Shown here: positions 1 through 7,761 of the stretch, piece after piece
Numbering within the stretch: position 1 is the stretch's first letter
Layout: the number at the start of each line of letters is the position of its first letter
Origin: G963676095 sp963676095
GTDB taxonomy: Bacteria > Bacteroidota > Bacteroidia > Bacteroidales > Prolixibacteraceae
Assembly: GCA_963676095.1 (NCBI GenBank)
Contig: OY781040.1
Coordinates: 3,038,001-3,102,000 of the forward strand
Length of the DNA stretch: 64,000 nucleotides
Reading direction: 5' to 3'
Position numbers and translations under genes: made by a program
Notes under the pieces: generated by a model
What the model saw: only the letters and a program-made list of their open reading frames with translations
What the model was told of the DNA's origin: nothing
Databases searched by the model: none

Positions 1-133
1 CCTGGAACTACTTAATCTGAATCAAATGAATCTGGTCTTCCAACTCAAAAAGTTCTATTTGTCGCCCCTCCATAGCAGCAAACCCCCTTTTGTGCGGTTG
101 TGCTATTTGTTCAAGCAAGCTGCAGATAATAAG
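1..133. other. Left edge, no gene seen
   Basis: No supported gene lies here. A 21-codon open frame on the minus strand (8-73) is too short to call. The stretch lies downstream of the VOC gene that ends at 134. Confidence 0.4.
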
Positions 134-484
134 TCAAACTATTTCTTGTCCAATAAACATTAGCGTCTTTGTTGCGGGAACGATTACATGAATTTCCCGC
201 ATTCCGTACTCTCGGTCAAATGGTTCTCGCACTTTCATATCCCCTAATTTGTCTTTCATGCCTTGCCAAACTTTTTCAATATCATCTACAACTAAATAAA
301 AGGACATTTCCCCAATGTCTGTACCCGCTCGTTGAATGTGTACCGTTAAATTGTCCTTATATAAGATGAAATACGTTTTGTCATCTCGTGCTATTTTGAA
401 GTCAAGTAAGTTAAGAAAAAAAGATACCGTCCTGTCAAGGTCATAAGATGGTATCATCGGACTTAGTTGCTTTGCTATGTACAT
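134..484 (-). CDS. VOC-family (glyoxalase/bleomycin-resistance-like) protein
   Basis: A small single-domain protein of the vicinal oxygen chelate fold, which binds a metal or hydrophobic ligand in the cytosol. The start at 484 (MYIAKQLSP) is preferred because the fold's first strand follows at once (IPSYDLDRTVSFF); an in-frame ATG at 589 would add 35 residues that do not look like the family. The order of strands and helices (first repeat to about residue 50, second from FYLVVDDIEKVWQ to MFIGQEIV) fits a glyoxalase-like monomer of about 116 residues. The substrate cannot be told. The gene reads away from a group II intron fragment that begins at 584, so its original upstream region may be lost. 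Confidence 0.75.
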   Translation of the reverse strand: MYIAKQLSPMIPSYDLDRTVSFFLNLLDFKIARDDKTYFILYKDNLTVHIQRAGTDIGEMSFYLVVDDIEKVWQGMKDKLGDMKVREPFDREYGMREIHVIVPATKTLMFIGQEIV

Positions 485-583
485 TTTATTATCCAGTTTT
501 GTTTTGTTAAAATGAGACACATTGAAAAAAGGTAATGCCGGTTTTGTTGAATTGTTGGCATTTGTACTGTCTATAGGCATGTC

Positions 584-870
584 GCGCACCTGCTGAAAGC
601 TATAGAAAAAACTTAAAAATACAAATAAAAAGCAATAAACATAGCTCAGCAGGTGTATTTTCCCAGAGGGTGCAAGTCCCTCTTATGTGCAGGAGTAACG
701 TTCTGAAGCATTAGCAAGTGGCAAGCTGGTTTGGGGTGACCCAGGCAGTGAAGGGGGCGGAACGTAAAAAAATGTCCGGTGGACATTTTTAGCGAACGAG
801 CCAGGTTGCCGGGCAGGAGAAGGCAAAGTCCGGTACTGACGAACAGAAATGGCATACGAGTCTATATGAG
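584..870 (+). mobile_element. Group II intron 5' remnant
   Basis: This stretch matches the 5' part of the intron at 13.7 kb almost base for base, including the shared blocks GAGGGTGCAAGTCCCT and GCATTAGCAAGTGGCAAGC. The extreme 5' end (GTGCG and the first hairpin) is missing, and matching stops just after the shared GACGAACAGAAA near 850. No reverse transcriptase or domain V follows. It is a decayed fragment that also carries a small hairpin insertion at 759-821. Confidence 0.8.
759..821 (+). repeat. Small hairpin insertion, family A, copy 1
   Basis: An extra block of about 60 bases relative to the equivalent part of the intron at 13.88 kb. It contains a hairpin (stem AATGTCC/GGACATT around a GGT loop at 771-787) followed by GAGCCAGGTTG. 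Copies 2 and 3 lie at about 15008-15070 and 15378-15434. Confidence 0.75.
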
Positions 871-935
871 GATAATTTTAAAACAGAAACTCACCGGATT
901 TTATGACCTGTATCAGACCTATTGCTTGCAAAAAA

Positions 936-1089
936 AGTACAGTATCTTTTCCGGAAACCTTCGGTATCTTTTTACTAAAAGTCGGGCAGCTTTTGAGGAA
1001 ATCTTCCTCATCTTTTCCTGAAAAGTACGGTATCTTTCCGCGAAATCTTCAGCATCTTCTTACGAAGAGAACAGCATCGACCGTATCCG
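936..1089. repeat. 22-bp tandem array (GTATCTTT type)
   Basis: Seven successive units of exactly 22 bp, each roughly of the form agtncngtatctttt followed by ccgaaa. Units begin at 936, 958, 980, 1002, 1024, 1046 and 1068. The sequence drifts between units but the period does not. Two of the units recur at 26089-26132. There are no spacers and no gene. Confidence 0.75.
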
Positions 1090-1103
1090 TGCTTTCCCAA
1101 TCA

Positions 1104-1210
1104 GAGGAGACGCTCTCACTAACACGTGTGAGACACCCTCCCAAACGTTAGTGAGACCCCTTCACAAGCATTAGTGAGGCACGATCAGAAACGTTGGTGA
1201 AACGGCCTCA
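1104..1210. repeat. 23-bp dyad array upstream of rpn copy 1
   Basis: Four imperfect palindromes (CACTAACACGTGTGAG, then AAACGTTAGTGAG, AAGCATTAGTGAG and AAACGTTGGTGAA types) repeat every 23 bp. The same array with the same unit order occurs at 6420-6530 and 31590-31700. Confidence 0.75.
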
Positions 1211-1284
1211 CATCCCTATATAATACGGATTGCATCAAAGTCCAGGCAGAATAGTTCCTTAATTTTATCAATAGTGCATTTATT

Positions 1285-1315
1285 TTTGTCATTAGAATAA
1301 TAATTTTTACCTTTA
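1285..1315 (+). promoter_or_regulatory. Bacteroidota-type promoter for rpn copy 1
   Basis: TTTG at 1285-1288 and TACCTTTA at 1308-1315 are separated by exactly 19 bases, matching the TTTG-N19-TAnnTTTG consensus apart from the last base. The intact copy has the same arrangement at 31769-31799. Confidence 0.6.
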
Positions 1316-1674
1316 CATTCGACACAACAATCTATAAAAGTGAATACTACCTATATTGACCCGTTGGTCGATTATGCTTTCAAAAAGATTTTTGGTTCAA
1401 AACCTAACAAAGACCTGCTGATCGCCCTTCTGAATGAAATCTTCCGGGGCCGTAAACAGATCACGAACCTGGTGTATAACAAAAATGAATATCCCGGCGA
1501 TAATGACAGCATTGGCGGGGCGATCTTCGACCTGACCTGTGTCGGTCCGGACGGGGAAACCTTCCTGATCGAGGTACAGCGCAGTGTGCAGGGAAACCTG
1601 AAACAACGCATGCTGTATTATGCCAGTAGGTTAATCTCGGACATGGCCCCGAAAGGAAAACGGAAAGTATGGAA

Positions 1675-1750
1675 CGTTTCGGGTCAGTGAGAGCAAAGCT
1701 AAGCTTGCTTAAGCTTTGCCGAACGCCAGAAACGGCTATCGCAGATGAAT
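1675..1750 (+). repeat. Small hairpin insertion, family B, copy 1
   Basis: Absent from the intact rpn copy. Outer arms CGTTTC/GAAACG enclose an inner near-palindrome built on GCAAAGCTAAGC and CTTAAGCTTTGC. The 3' side ends TATCGCAGATGAA. About 75 bases. Confidence 0.8.
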
Positions 1751-1899
1751 TATGCCGTAACCGAAGTCTATGTGATCGTGCTGATGGACGGGTTTACCTT
1801 TCCCGAAAGTATCAACAACCGGTATTTGCACGATATTTGTTTGTGCAACAGGGATAACGGCGAAGTTTTTTTTGAGGGGCTTGGGTTTATTTTCATCGA

Positions 1900-1977
1900 T
1901 CGTTTCGATTTAGCGAGGGCAAAGACTAAACGAAGTTTAAGGCTTTGCCGAGCGTGAGAAACGACTATCGCAGATGA
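1900..1977 (+). repeat. Small hairpin insertion, family B, copy 2
   Basis: A 78-base insertion relative to the intact rpn copy. Outer arms are CGTTTC/GAAACG; the inner arms are GGCAAAGACTAAAC and GTTTAAGGCTTTGCC. It ends TATCGCAGATGA like copy 1. Confidence 0.8.
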
Positions 1978-2100
1978 ATTGCTTAACTTTGTGAAGACTG
2001 AATCCGAGCTGGAGAGTGAACTTGACGGGTGGTTATATGTTTTGAAGAACATGAGCAGGATGGACAAGATCCCGTTATTTCTGAGGAAACCGATATTTGA

Positions 2101-2174
2101 ATTTTGCGATTAAGCGAGCGCAGAGGCTAAGCTTGCTTAGAGTATGCCGAGCGTGAGCAAAATGCGCGAAGCGA
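2101..2174 (+). repeat. Small hairpin insertion, family B, copy 3
   Basis: A third insertion of about 74 bases in the same gene. The outer arms are now ATTTTGC and GCAAAAT, a paired change from CGTTTC/GAAACG, and the inner core keeps CTAAGCTTGCTTAG. The 3' end (CGCGAAGCGA) has diverged most. Confidence 0.75.
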
Positions 2175-2523
2175 AAAGTTGTTTAATATTTCGGAATACA
2201 GTAATTTGAGCAAGGAGGAAAAAGAGATGTACGATGTGGAACTAAAACGGAAATGGGATAAAGCGAATATCCTGGCCTATGCGAAGTCACAGGGCAGGGC
2301 TGAAGGTTTGGCCGAAGGAGAAGCAAAGGGGGAGATAAAAGGAAAAGCTGAAGGACTTGCTGAAGGTGAGATAAAAGGGAAAGCCGAAGGTCATGAATTG
2401 GCTATGGAAACGGTTATTATAAACGGTTCGAAGAACGGCTTAACTCTCGAACAAATCCAGGCTGTTACGGGATGGGAGAATGACAAGATTAGTGAAGTGT
2501 TGAAACGGAACCATTTGTTGTAG

Positions 2524-2883
2524 GCTTTCCAGATTTTCCCCAGCCCGTTTTTTCAGATCAATTGAAAAAGCAGGTGGAGAAAAAGATAAATTTATCGTTG
2601 CCTGCCGGGCAAAATACCCGTTCAATCAAAATTCCGACGTCGTTTTTAATTTTTGCAATCAGGTCCCGCTTCCCGGATCCGGATTCTTTTAAGCACAAAC
2701 AACAACGTTTTTTGTAATTTCTGTCCTTGAGCCGGACAGGCTCTTCCTTTTGCAGTCGATGAAAAGGAAGCAAAAATCTTGTCAAAACGAACCCTCTGTC
2801 GGGCGTTTTGACGGCCCCCGCACCGCTCCGTTCTGCATTTGCGGTGGAGTATTGACGGATTACTGTGTAATCCAGTTGCATTT
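2524..2883. other. Conserved non-coding 3' part of rpn unit, copy 1
   Basis: No convincing gene. The stretch is nearly the same as 32721-33090 behind the second rpn copy, so it travels with the gene as part of one duplicated unit. Short open frames here are not supported. Confidence 0.6.
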
Positions 2884-2959
2884 CACGTATAATGCAATCG
2901 TATTACACGTGTAACTCATTTGTGTTATACGTATAACACAAATGGGTTATAAGCGTAAC
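2884..2959. repeat. 22-bp dyad array (TACGTA type)
   Basis: Three full units of 22 bp centred on CACGTATAA, TACACGTGTAA and TTATACGTATAAC, followed by TTATAAGCGTAAC. At the second rpn unit only one degenerate unit remains (about 33083-33115). Confidence 0.65.
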
Positions 2960-3005
2960 TTTCGAAAATTTATTGTTTAGTAAAACTTCTCCCTCAAATT
3001 TTGTG

Positions 3006-3069
3006 AACGCCGCAACAATACGGTTGCGACACCCACAATAACGTTATTGCGATACCCACAACAACGTTT
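3006..3069. repeat. 23-bp dyad array downstream of rpn copy 1
   Basis: Units CAACAATACGGTTGCGA, CAATAACGTTATTGCGA and CAACAACGTT repeat every 23 bp. The matching array behind the second copy (33163-33275) has five units. Confidence 0.7.
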
Positions 3070-3230
3070 CACAGGTGTCTGTTCCCGGCTGTAAAAGCCA
3101 GGTGACGCCTGATACTAAGCACCCGAAACCCAGAATGCCGGCCAGGCTATTAATCCCGGGTTACGTTAACATTGTGCTTAGACACTGTGCTCCGCTCGGG
3201 CAAAATAATTATTTGTTACAGTAGGTATTC

Positions 3231-3521
3231 TCAAATTTCTATTGAGATATTAACTTTTCCACCAAGTCCTTTTTCTACAATATCAAACAATGTTTTTAGA
3301 GTCAAATTGCTTCCATTGTTCTCTACTCGTGAAATATAAGTCCTTTTTTTCTCTAATTTCTCGGCTAATTGACTTTGAGTCATATTCTTTTGTTCTCTTG
3401 CTTCTCTAAGTTTTAGTCCGATTTGAAAAGCCTCAAAGTCCCTTTCTAATTCATCTCGCCTTTCCGTGCCTTTTTCTCCATAAACCCGATCTTTTATTTC
3501 AGACCAACTTGTTGTATTCAT
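3231..3521 (-). CDS. XRE-family antitoxin (HigA-like)
   Basis: A 96-residue helix-turn-helix protein. The HTH runs from about residue 37 to 80 (REQKNMTQSQLAEKLEKKRTYISRVENNGSNLTLKTL), a standard lambda-repressor-like fold. Its start overlaps the stop of the toxin gene by 4 bp (ATGA), so the two are translated together with the toxin first, the order usual for HigBA. It should bind and neutralise the toxin and repress the shared promoter upstream of 3874; an operator was not identified. Confidence 0.85.
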   Translation of the reverse strand: MNTTSWSEIKDRVYGEKGTERRDELERDFEAFQIGLKLREAREQKNMTQSQLAEKLEKKRTYISRVENNGSNLTLKTLFDIVEKGLGGKVNISIEI

Positions 3522-3874
3522 TTTTTATCCTCCTTTTGCTTTTCTGCGAAATATTCAGACATCAGACGGGTTGCTTTTTCCAGCTCTTTTTTAGGCGTTT
3601 TTTGCGTTTTCTTTTGAAATCCATTTAGTAAAATCACAAGTTTTCCTTCGTCAAAAAAGCAGAATACCCTCCATATATCTGAGCCTAATTTAATTCTTGC
3701 TTCAAAAAGTCCTGGTGTCCCGGAAATGTATTTGAGGTATTGTGTCGGAATCCTTTCATAAGATTCAATAATCTCAATGACCTTAAAAATTTTGTTTTGA
3801 ATCTTTATTGGCTGTTTTTTGAGAAAATCCTCGAAATAATTCCGGTATGCAATTACCTCTCTAACTTTATCCAT
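3518..3874 (-). CDS. RelE/ParE-superfamily toxin (HigB-like, Gp49/DUF891 type)
   Basis: A 118-residue basic protein with the beta-sheet signature of Gp49-like toxins: GTPGLFEARIKLGSDIWRVFCFF, then VILLNGFQKKTQKTPKKELEKA. The last block (F.KK..KTP..E...A) is the usual C-terminal core of ribosome-dependent mRNA interferases of the HigB type. It is the first gene of a two-gene operon with the XRE antitoxin at 3231-3521. It most likely cuts mRNA on ribosomes when the antitoxin is lost. Nothing looks damaged, so the pair may be functional. Confidence 0.85.
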   Translation of the reverse strand: MDKVREVIAYRNYFEDFLKKQPIKIQNKIFKVIEIIESYERIPTQYLKYISGTPGLFEARIKLGSDIWRVFCFFDEGKLVILLNGFQKKTQKTPKKELEKATRLMSEYFAEKQKEDKK

Positions 3875-3951
3875 AGAACAAAGGTAACTTATAAGTTTCT
3901 TTTCTCAAAGTCTAAACGCTTAAAATATCTCATGTAATTTATATGTGTTTA

Positions 3952-4056
3952 ACCAGATAGCTTATCTCTCAGAACTGTATCCCGGAAATCCGGGACAAGC
4001 TGTGCTCAGTTTCCCGGCATACAGTTAAGTCACTTTTAAGACTGTCCAGATGAATG
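3952..4056. repeat. Dispersed intergenic repeat R1, short copy
   Basis: Shares its first 105 bases with 6178-6408 and 31348-31590, including AACTGTATCCCGGAAATCCG and TTTCCCGGCATACAG. These two blocks form an imperfect inverted repeat. This copy stops just before the DUF1016 stop codon, so it could act as a transcript end for that gene. Confidence 0.6.
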
Positions 4057-4057
4057 G

Positions 4058-5086
4058 CTATTCCAATTTTTTCAGTTGCAATCTTTCCTTCTCAAGTTCA
4101 ATAACCGCACGTAATTTCTTTTGAAGAAGTTCTTTTGGCGGCAACTCCGTTAAATATTCTGCGACTCTTATCCCGGACTCTCCAAGTTGGAGTAATTCAA
4201 TTTGTTCTTTTGAACCTTCCGCGCATAAGATCAGTCCAATCGGGGTATCTTCTCCCGGTTCAGTTTCATATTTTTCAAGATAACGAAGGTATAATTCCAT
4301 TTGTCCTTTGTATTGTGCCTTGAACCGGTTCAACTTTAGGTCAATGGCGACAAGTCGTCTTAATTTTCGGTGATAGAATAATAAGTCAAGTTTAAAACTA
4401 TCCCCATCAATTAACATTCCCTTCTGTCGTTCAACAAATGTAAAACCTTGCCCCAATTCCAGAATGAATTTTTCAAGTTCGCGTAATATAGCATCTTCAA
4501 ACGTCTTTTCGCTGTATCTGTCCTCTAGTCCCAGGAAATTCAGGAAATAGGGATCCCGAAAAACCAGGTCCGGACTAAGTTTGTTGTCTTCACGCAGCTC
4601 CTTAAGTTCGAATTTTATCAATTCTTCCGGCTTTTTCGAAATTGCCGTTCTTTCAAATAGCATCGAATCTATTTTTTCGTTTAGTACGCGGGTGTTCCAG
4701 TTTTCAATCCTGGTCATCTGAATATAAAATTCACGCTTTAATTCGTCTTTCAGATACATTATGGTGCGAAAATGGGTCCAGCTTAATTGTCTACTCAATG
4801 CGTAGACAATTTCTTGATCAGGAAAAGTCTCCGCAAAGCGTAGACAATGATGAAGTTGCTGTTCGCTCCATCCTTTCCCATATTCCAAAGTTAATTTCTT
4901 TGACAGCGTTTTTACTATCTCCTTGCCATATTCGGCACGTTTATTTTCAAGGACCTCTCCGTTTATGCGTTTCCCGATATTCCAGTAAAGTACTGTCGTG
5001 GTAGCATTAACAGTAATAGCGACTGCCTGTCTTGCTTCTTCAATCAACTGTCTGATTTCGGAAAACAGGTTGTGAATATTCTGCAT
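4058..5086 (-). CDS. DUF1016 PD-(D/E)XK nuclease-domain protein (YhcG-like)
   Basis: A 342-residue protein with the DUF1016 N-terminal region (about 1-160, with YWNIGKRI and GWSEQQLHHCLRFAETFPD) and a C-terminal PD-(D/E)XK nuclease domain (about 170-340). The nuclease core is visible as FKLDLLFYHRKLRRLVAIDLKLN, giving D...D-x-K, followed by QMELYLRYLEKYE. Full-length members are about 340-370 residues, so this one looks complete. Such proteins are common on mobile DNA and are presumed DNA nucleases; their cell role is not settled. The gene stands alone between dispersed repeats. Confidence 0.85.
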   Translation of the reverse strand: MQNIHNLFSEIRQLIEEARQAVAITVNATTTVLYWNIGKRINGEVLENKRAEYGKEIVKTLSKKLTLEYGKGWSEQQLHHCLRFAETFPDQEIVYALSRQLSWTHFRTIMYLKDELKREFYIQMTRIENWNTRVLNEKIDSMLFERTAISKKPEELIKFELKELREDNKLSPDLVFRDPYFLNFLGLEDRYSEKTFEDAILRELEKFILELGQGFTFVERQKGMLIDGDSFKLDLLFYHRKLRRLVAIDLKLNRFKAQYKGQMELYLRYLEKYETEPGEDTPIGLILCAEGSKEQIELLQLGESGIRVAEYLTELPPKELLQKKLRAVIELEKERLQLKKLE

Positions 5087-5180
5087 ATCACTCCTTTCTC
5101 TCTTTTCTTATAAACTAAAGAATATATTATTCCCCTGAAATATCTGATCTTGTTTATCATCAATAACTTAAATCCCTTAC

Positions 5181-5262
5181 CCCTTCTCCCTCACCAACTC
5201 CAGTAACTGGTCAATCTTCTCCTTCAATTACTTAATCTCCTTCTTCAGTAAATATATTTCCA
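5181..5262 (-). pseudogene. Possible coiled-coil gene tail
   Basis: Read on the minus strand, a short Lys/Leu/Glu-rich heptad-like stretch (EIYLLKKEIK, stop, LKEKIDQLLELVREKG) resembles the C-terminal tail of a mobile-element protein and has an internal stop. The parent gene is not present. Weak. Confidence 0.25.
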
Positions 5263-5491
5263 AACTTGTGGCAAATTACAACAAATCAGTAATATCAGCT
5301 ATATGAAAAAAAAGAATGGTTTCAAATTCCGGAAAAACCAGACAATCACGACATGTCATGCTCCTCCTCTGCCCTGGGCTTTTCGCCATTCCTCCGAAAC
5401 AGTTTGCCAAAAATTAGCCGTTATTGGCAAGAGACTTTCCATTATTAGGAATGATTCCGGCACTGTTCGCCAAAAACCTATTCCTCTTAAC
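5263..5491. other. Intergenic stretch with weak 22-bp periodicity
   Basis: No gene is supported. Around 5385-5495 short inverted words (TTGCCA, TTGGCAA, TTCGCCA and ATTCC/GGAAT) recur about every 22 bases, like a decayed form of the clearer arrays elsewhere. Confidence 0.3.
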
Positions 5492-5559
5492 ACACAAGGT
5501 TTAATTATTCAATGAACGTTAAACAGTTATGGTAAGCGACTTCCTGTCGCACTGCAGTG
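5492..5559 (+). repeat. Dispersed repeat R3, copy 1 (IS66-end-like)
   Basis: Sixty-eight bases nearly the same as 11826-11893. The block GGTAAGCGACTTCC resembles the GTAAGCGTCTCCG terminal repeat of the IS66 element at 15435, so this may be a lone IS66-type end. Confidence 0.5.
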
Positions 5560-5563
5560 ACAT

Positions 5564-5606
5564 GAGGGGGTTTCCGCTAGGCCCATGGCCTAGCGGAAAC
5601 CCCCTC
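5564..5606. terminator. Perfect 18-bp hairpin
   Basis: Arms at 5564-5581 and 5589-5606 (GAGGGGGTTTCCGCTAGG and its complement) surround the 7-base loop CCCATGG. It lies just past the 3' end of the DUF3052 gene and could end that transcript. There is no T-run on either side, so a role as part of the neighbouring repeat is also possible. Confidence 0.5.
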
Positions 5607-5625
5607 GATTGTACACTGGCTTTAG

Positions 5626-6039
5626 TTATTTTCTATCTTTCAATGGGATAACGAATTTCAATCCCGACCAAATTTCATTTACAGCACATACTTTTACATC
5701 TACAAGTCCATTCCTTAATCCTATTTCACGCACAATATTTCCGTTCAGGTCAGACTCAACATTTGCAGTCTTTTTAGGCCAGGAAATCCATATTATTCCA
5801 TTTTGCACTATTTCCTGCTTTAACTGCTTAATATCTTTCTCTAATTTAGAAGAACTCTTAACAAAATAGTGGATGAAATCCTTTTTTATTTCTATATCAG
5901 TTATTTTCGTTAAGTCAGTAGGTAGATCGGAAAACAGATTGAAATAATCTTCAGGTGCTTTCACTATTTTTATTTTAAATCCCTCCTTGATTCCAAGTTT
6001 CTTTGCCAAGGGAGTTTCTGAATATCCTGTAGTTTTCAT
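5626..6039 (-). CDS. DUF3052-family protein
   Basis: A 137-residue cytosolic protein with clear DUF3052 features: GYSETPLAKKLGIKEGFKI at the N-terminus, DFIHYFVKSSSKLEKDI in the middle, WISWPKKTA, then GLVDVKVCAVNEIWSGLKFV. These fit the family end to end and the length is normal. The family has no established function. The gene stands alone between the hairpin at 5564-5606 and repeat R1 at 6178. Confidence 0.8.
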   Translation of the reverse strand: MKTTGYSETPLAKKLGIKEGFKIKIVKAPEDYFNLFSDLPTDLTKITDIEIKKDFIHYFVKSSSKLEKDIKQLKQEIVQNGIIWISWPKKTANVESDLNGNIVREIGLRNGLVDVKVCAVNEIWSGLKFVIPLKDRK

Positions 6040-6177
6040 TTTTCTATTAGTTTTTGTTCTTTTTTAGCTTCCGACTAACGGTAAAATTAAAAATTTAATT
6101 ATCAGTGCATTATATTTTTATCAATTTTACTGTTAGTTTTTAAACTCATCCGAAGTTTAATCGGATGGGGGATTGTG

Positions 6178-6408
6178 TAACCGCGTAGCTTATGCCGCTA
6201 AGAACTGTATTCTGGAAATCCGGGACAAGCAGTGCCAGTTTCCCGGCATACAGCTCAGGCACTTTTAAGACTGTCCCGGTGAAGGGAAACCCGGCTGTTC
6301 TTACTGCCTTTATTAGACATAAAAGTAGTCATTTGTCTGCATTCCTTTGCTAAATCGACTTTCCATTTTATTCTTTTTCAGAAGTATCGGCTATATCCCA
6401 TCCTTTCC
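6178..6408. repeat. Dispersed intergenic repeat R1, long copy
   Basis: About 230 bases shared with 31348-31590, with the first 105 also at 3952-4056. It holds AACTGTATTCTGG and CCCGGCATACAG inverted blocks and ends with CTTTGCTAAATC. In both long copies it leads straight into a 23-bp dyad array. Confidence 0.65.
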
Positions 6409-6419
6409 CAATCAGAGGA

Positions 6420-6530
6420 GCCCCCTCACTAACACGTGTGAGACACCCTCACTAACGTTAGTGAGCCCCCTTCGCAAGCATTAGTGAGGCACCCTCCCAA
6501 ACGTTGGTGAGACGCCCTCACATTCCTATA
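6420..6530. repeat. 23-bp dyad array without an rpn gene
   Basis: The same four-unit array found upstream of both rpn copies (CACTAACACGTGTGAG, CACTAACGTTAGTGAG, AAGCATTAGTGAG, AAACGTTGGTGAG). Here no rpn gene follows. Confidence 0.7.
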
Positions 6531-6710
6531 CGATACGAACTAAACCAAAGACCCGGCAAAACAGCTCTCGCACAACTTCAAACTGTGAAACCAGAATGGT
6601 AGCACAGCCGTCTCTTAACCCTATCAAAGTTCTCTGAATATTTTAGCGAAACTTTAATAGTGAATACTTTTCCCGTAAAAAAGCAAGACGAGTTTTACCA
6701 TATGCTTACA
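6531..6710. repeat. Dispersed repeat R4, copy 1
   Basis: Nearly the same as 33283-33455 downstream of the intact rpn unit (shared words GATACGAACTAAACC, ACCCGGCAAAACAGCTC, CTCTGAATATTTTAG). So this locus joins the upstream array of an rpn unit directly to the downstream flank. Confidence 0.65.
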
Positions 6711-7222
6711 CGGATCCCGGTAATTGTCAGACTTCTCTAGAAAAATCGGTAAACTCAACCCCATTTTAAAACAGATTCCAAAAAAGTCCAACCTGTGTCG
6801 GAATGTTGTTGGAATTTTTAAAACAGAAAGTAAACCCACCGCATTTTCTCACCTCTACCTGCCCGATTGCTTACGAAAATTCCAAACCCCAGGATGGTAT
6901 CCCCGGTCTAAAAGAAAAATCTTGCTTTCAGTATACGTGGCAGGCCGAATGCTTACGTTTGTTCTATCCGGCAAATATACCCGGACAGAATATTACGTCC
7001 CATTTTGAGTTCCGAACTGATCTTGCGCTGCGAAAGATCTTTATCCAGTAACTGTATTAATTTTCTTATTCGTAACATGCAGACTGTTTTATTTGCCATA
7101 CTACTCTCGTTTTTTTGTTCTCAAAACAAAAGTAGACGGGATGTTATTTTGTCAGTCTGTTTGTCCTTTTTTTATCCCCCAAGAGTGGCTCCGTTTCACC
7201 GATATAATCAGTAAACCCTCGT
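6711..7222. other. Intergenic stretch, no gene seen
   Basis: Short overlapping open frames here have no recognisable features. No RNA gene or strong hairpin was found. Confidence 0.4.
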
Positions 7223-7333
7223 GAATGGCTGACCGATGTGTTGACCAGGATACCGGTGTATAACAACGACTACAGCCTGGACCTGGCCGGTTTATTGCCA
7301 CATAATTGGAAAAAGTCCAAAGAACTCCAATAA
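7223..7333 (+). pseudogene. IS66 transposase C-terminal remnant
   Basis: The frame reads EWLTDVLTRIPVYNNDYSLD, then LAGLLPHNWKKSKELQ and a stop. A tail of the form WL.DVL.RI followed by LLPHNWK is typical of IS66 TnpC proteins. Nothing upstream continues the frame, so only the last 36 codons remain. It is unrelated to the IS66 copy at 15.4 kb, whose TnpC ends differently. Confidence 0.6.
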
Positions 7334-7706
7334 TTTCCAATCAAACTCCGGTTATTTTAGATTTTTCCAAAAACGATCCAGGGGCTTAAAATCAAATGAC
7401 CAACATATGCCTTGGGAAAAATTACCCCGTCGGCTGGATATCTATACGGGTAAGGCTATTCGGTTACCAACTGTGCCTTAATTCCTAATTTGTTAGCTGC
7501 TGGTGTTAATTTGTTTTTAGTCATTTATTATTCTGTTCATGTTTCGAAATTCGTTCAATCGAAGCACTGCTGTTCTCGGAAAAATTAGTTTTAGGGTCGG
7601 CAAAAAAGCGGTGGCACACAGACAAGCTCTATTGCAATTTGGGTGTTGTGAGTTGGCTTGTGCGAATTGCAAATGTGCTTGGCTGTGTGTGCTGGCTTAA
7701 TTTGTC
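7334..7706. other. Intergenic stretch, no gene seen
   Basis: No gene or clear repeat was recognised, apart from an AT-rich lead into the 11-bp repeats. Confidence 0.35.
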
Positions 7707-7761
7707 AATGTGCAATTTGTGCAATTATTGTGCAATTATTGTGCAATTATTGTGCAATTAC
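7707..7761. repeat. 11-bp tandem repeat
   Basis: Five copies of an 11-bp unit (TTGTGCAATTA type), which is itself a near palindrome. The repeat runs right up to the stop codon of the truncated gene at 7758. Confidence 0.7.

Larger units (their letters stand above)
1340..2523 (+). pseudogene. Rpn-type PD-(D/E)XK nuclease/transposase, broken by three small insertions
   Basis: Compared with the intact copy at 31824-32720, this gene is the same protein in pieces. It has a GTG start, an N-terminal nuclease region with FDLTCVGPDGETFLIEVQ (the D...E-x-Q active-site pattern of PF12784 proteins) and a C-terminal Glu/Gly/Lys-rich repeat tail before a conserved METVIINGSKNG segment. Three insertions of about 75-78 bases, at about 1675, 1900 and 2101, disrupt the frame and bring in stop codons. 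The repeat tail is longer than in the intact copy. Family members are known as recombination-promoting nucleases. This copy cannot make the full protein, although the N-terminal 110 codons remain open. Confidence 0.85.

Noticed and set aside
2558..2881. Conserved minus-strand frame in the rpn 3' region
   Set aside because: An equivalent frame occurs at 32754-33080, but this follows from the duplication of the whole unit; the amino acid sequences show no domain and differ at several positions without codon bias.
3952..4056. Integron attC site in the R1 repeats
   Set aside because: The inverted blocks (CTGTATCCCGG and CCCGGCATACAG) look attC-like in outline, but the GTTRRRY/RYYYAAC core pairs are absent and no integron integrase is near.
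5303..5515. 70-residue open frame before repeat R3
   Set aside because: Low-complexity stretch with weak 22-bp periodicity and no protein-like features.
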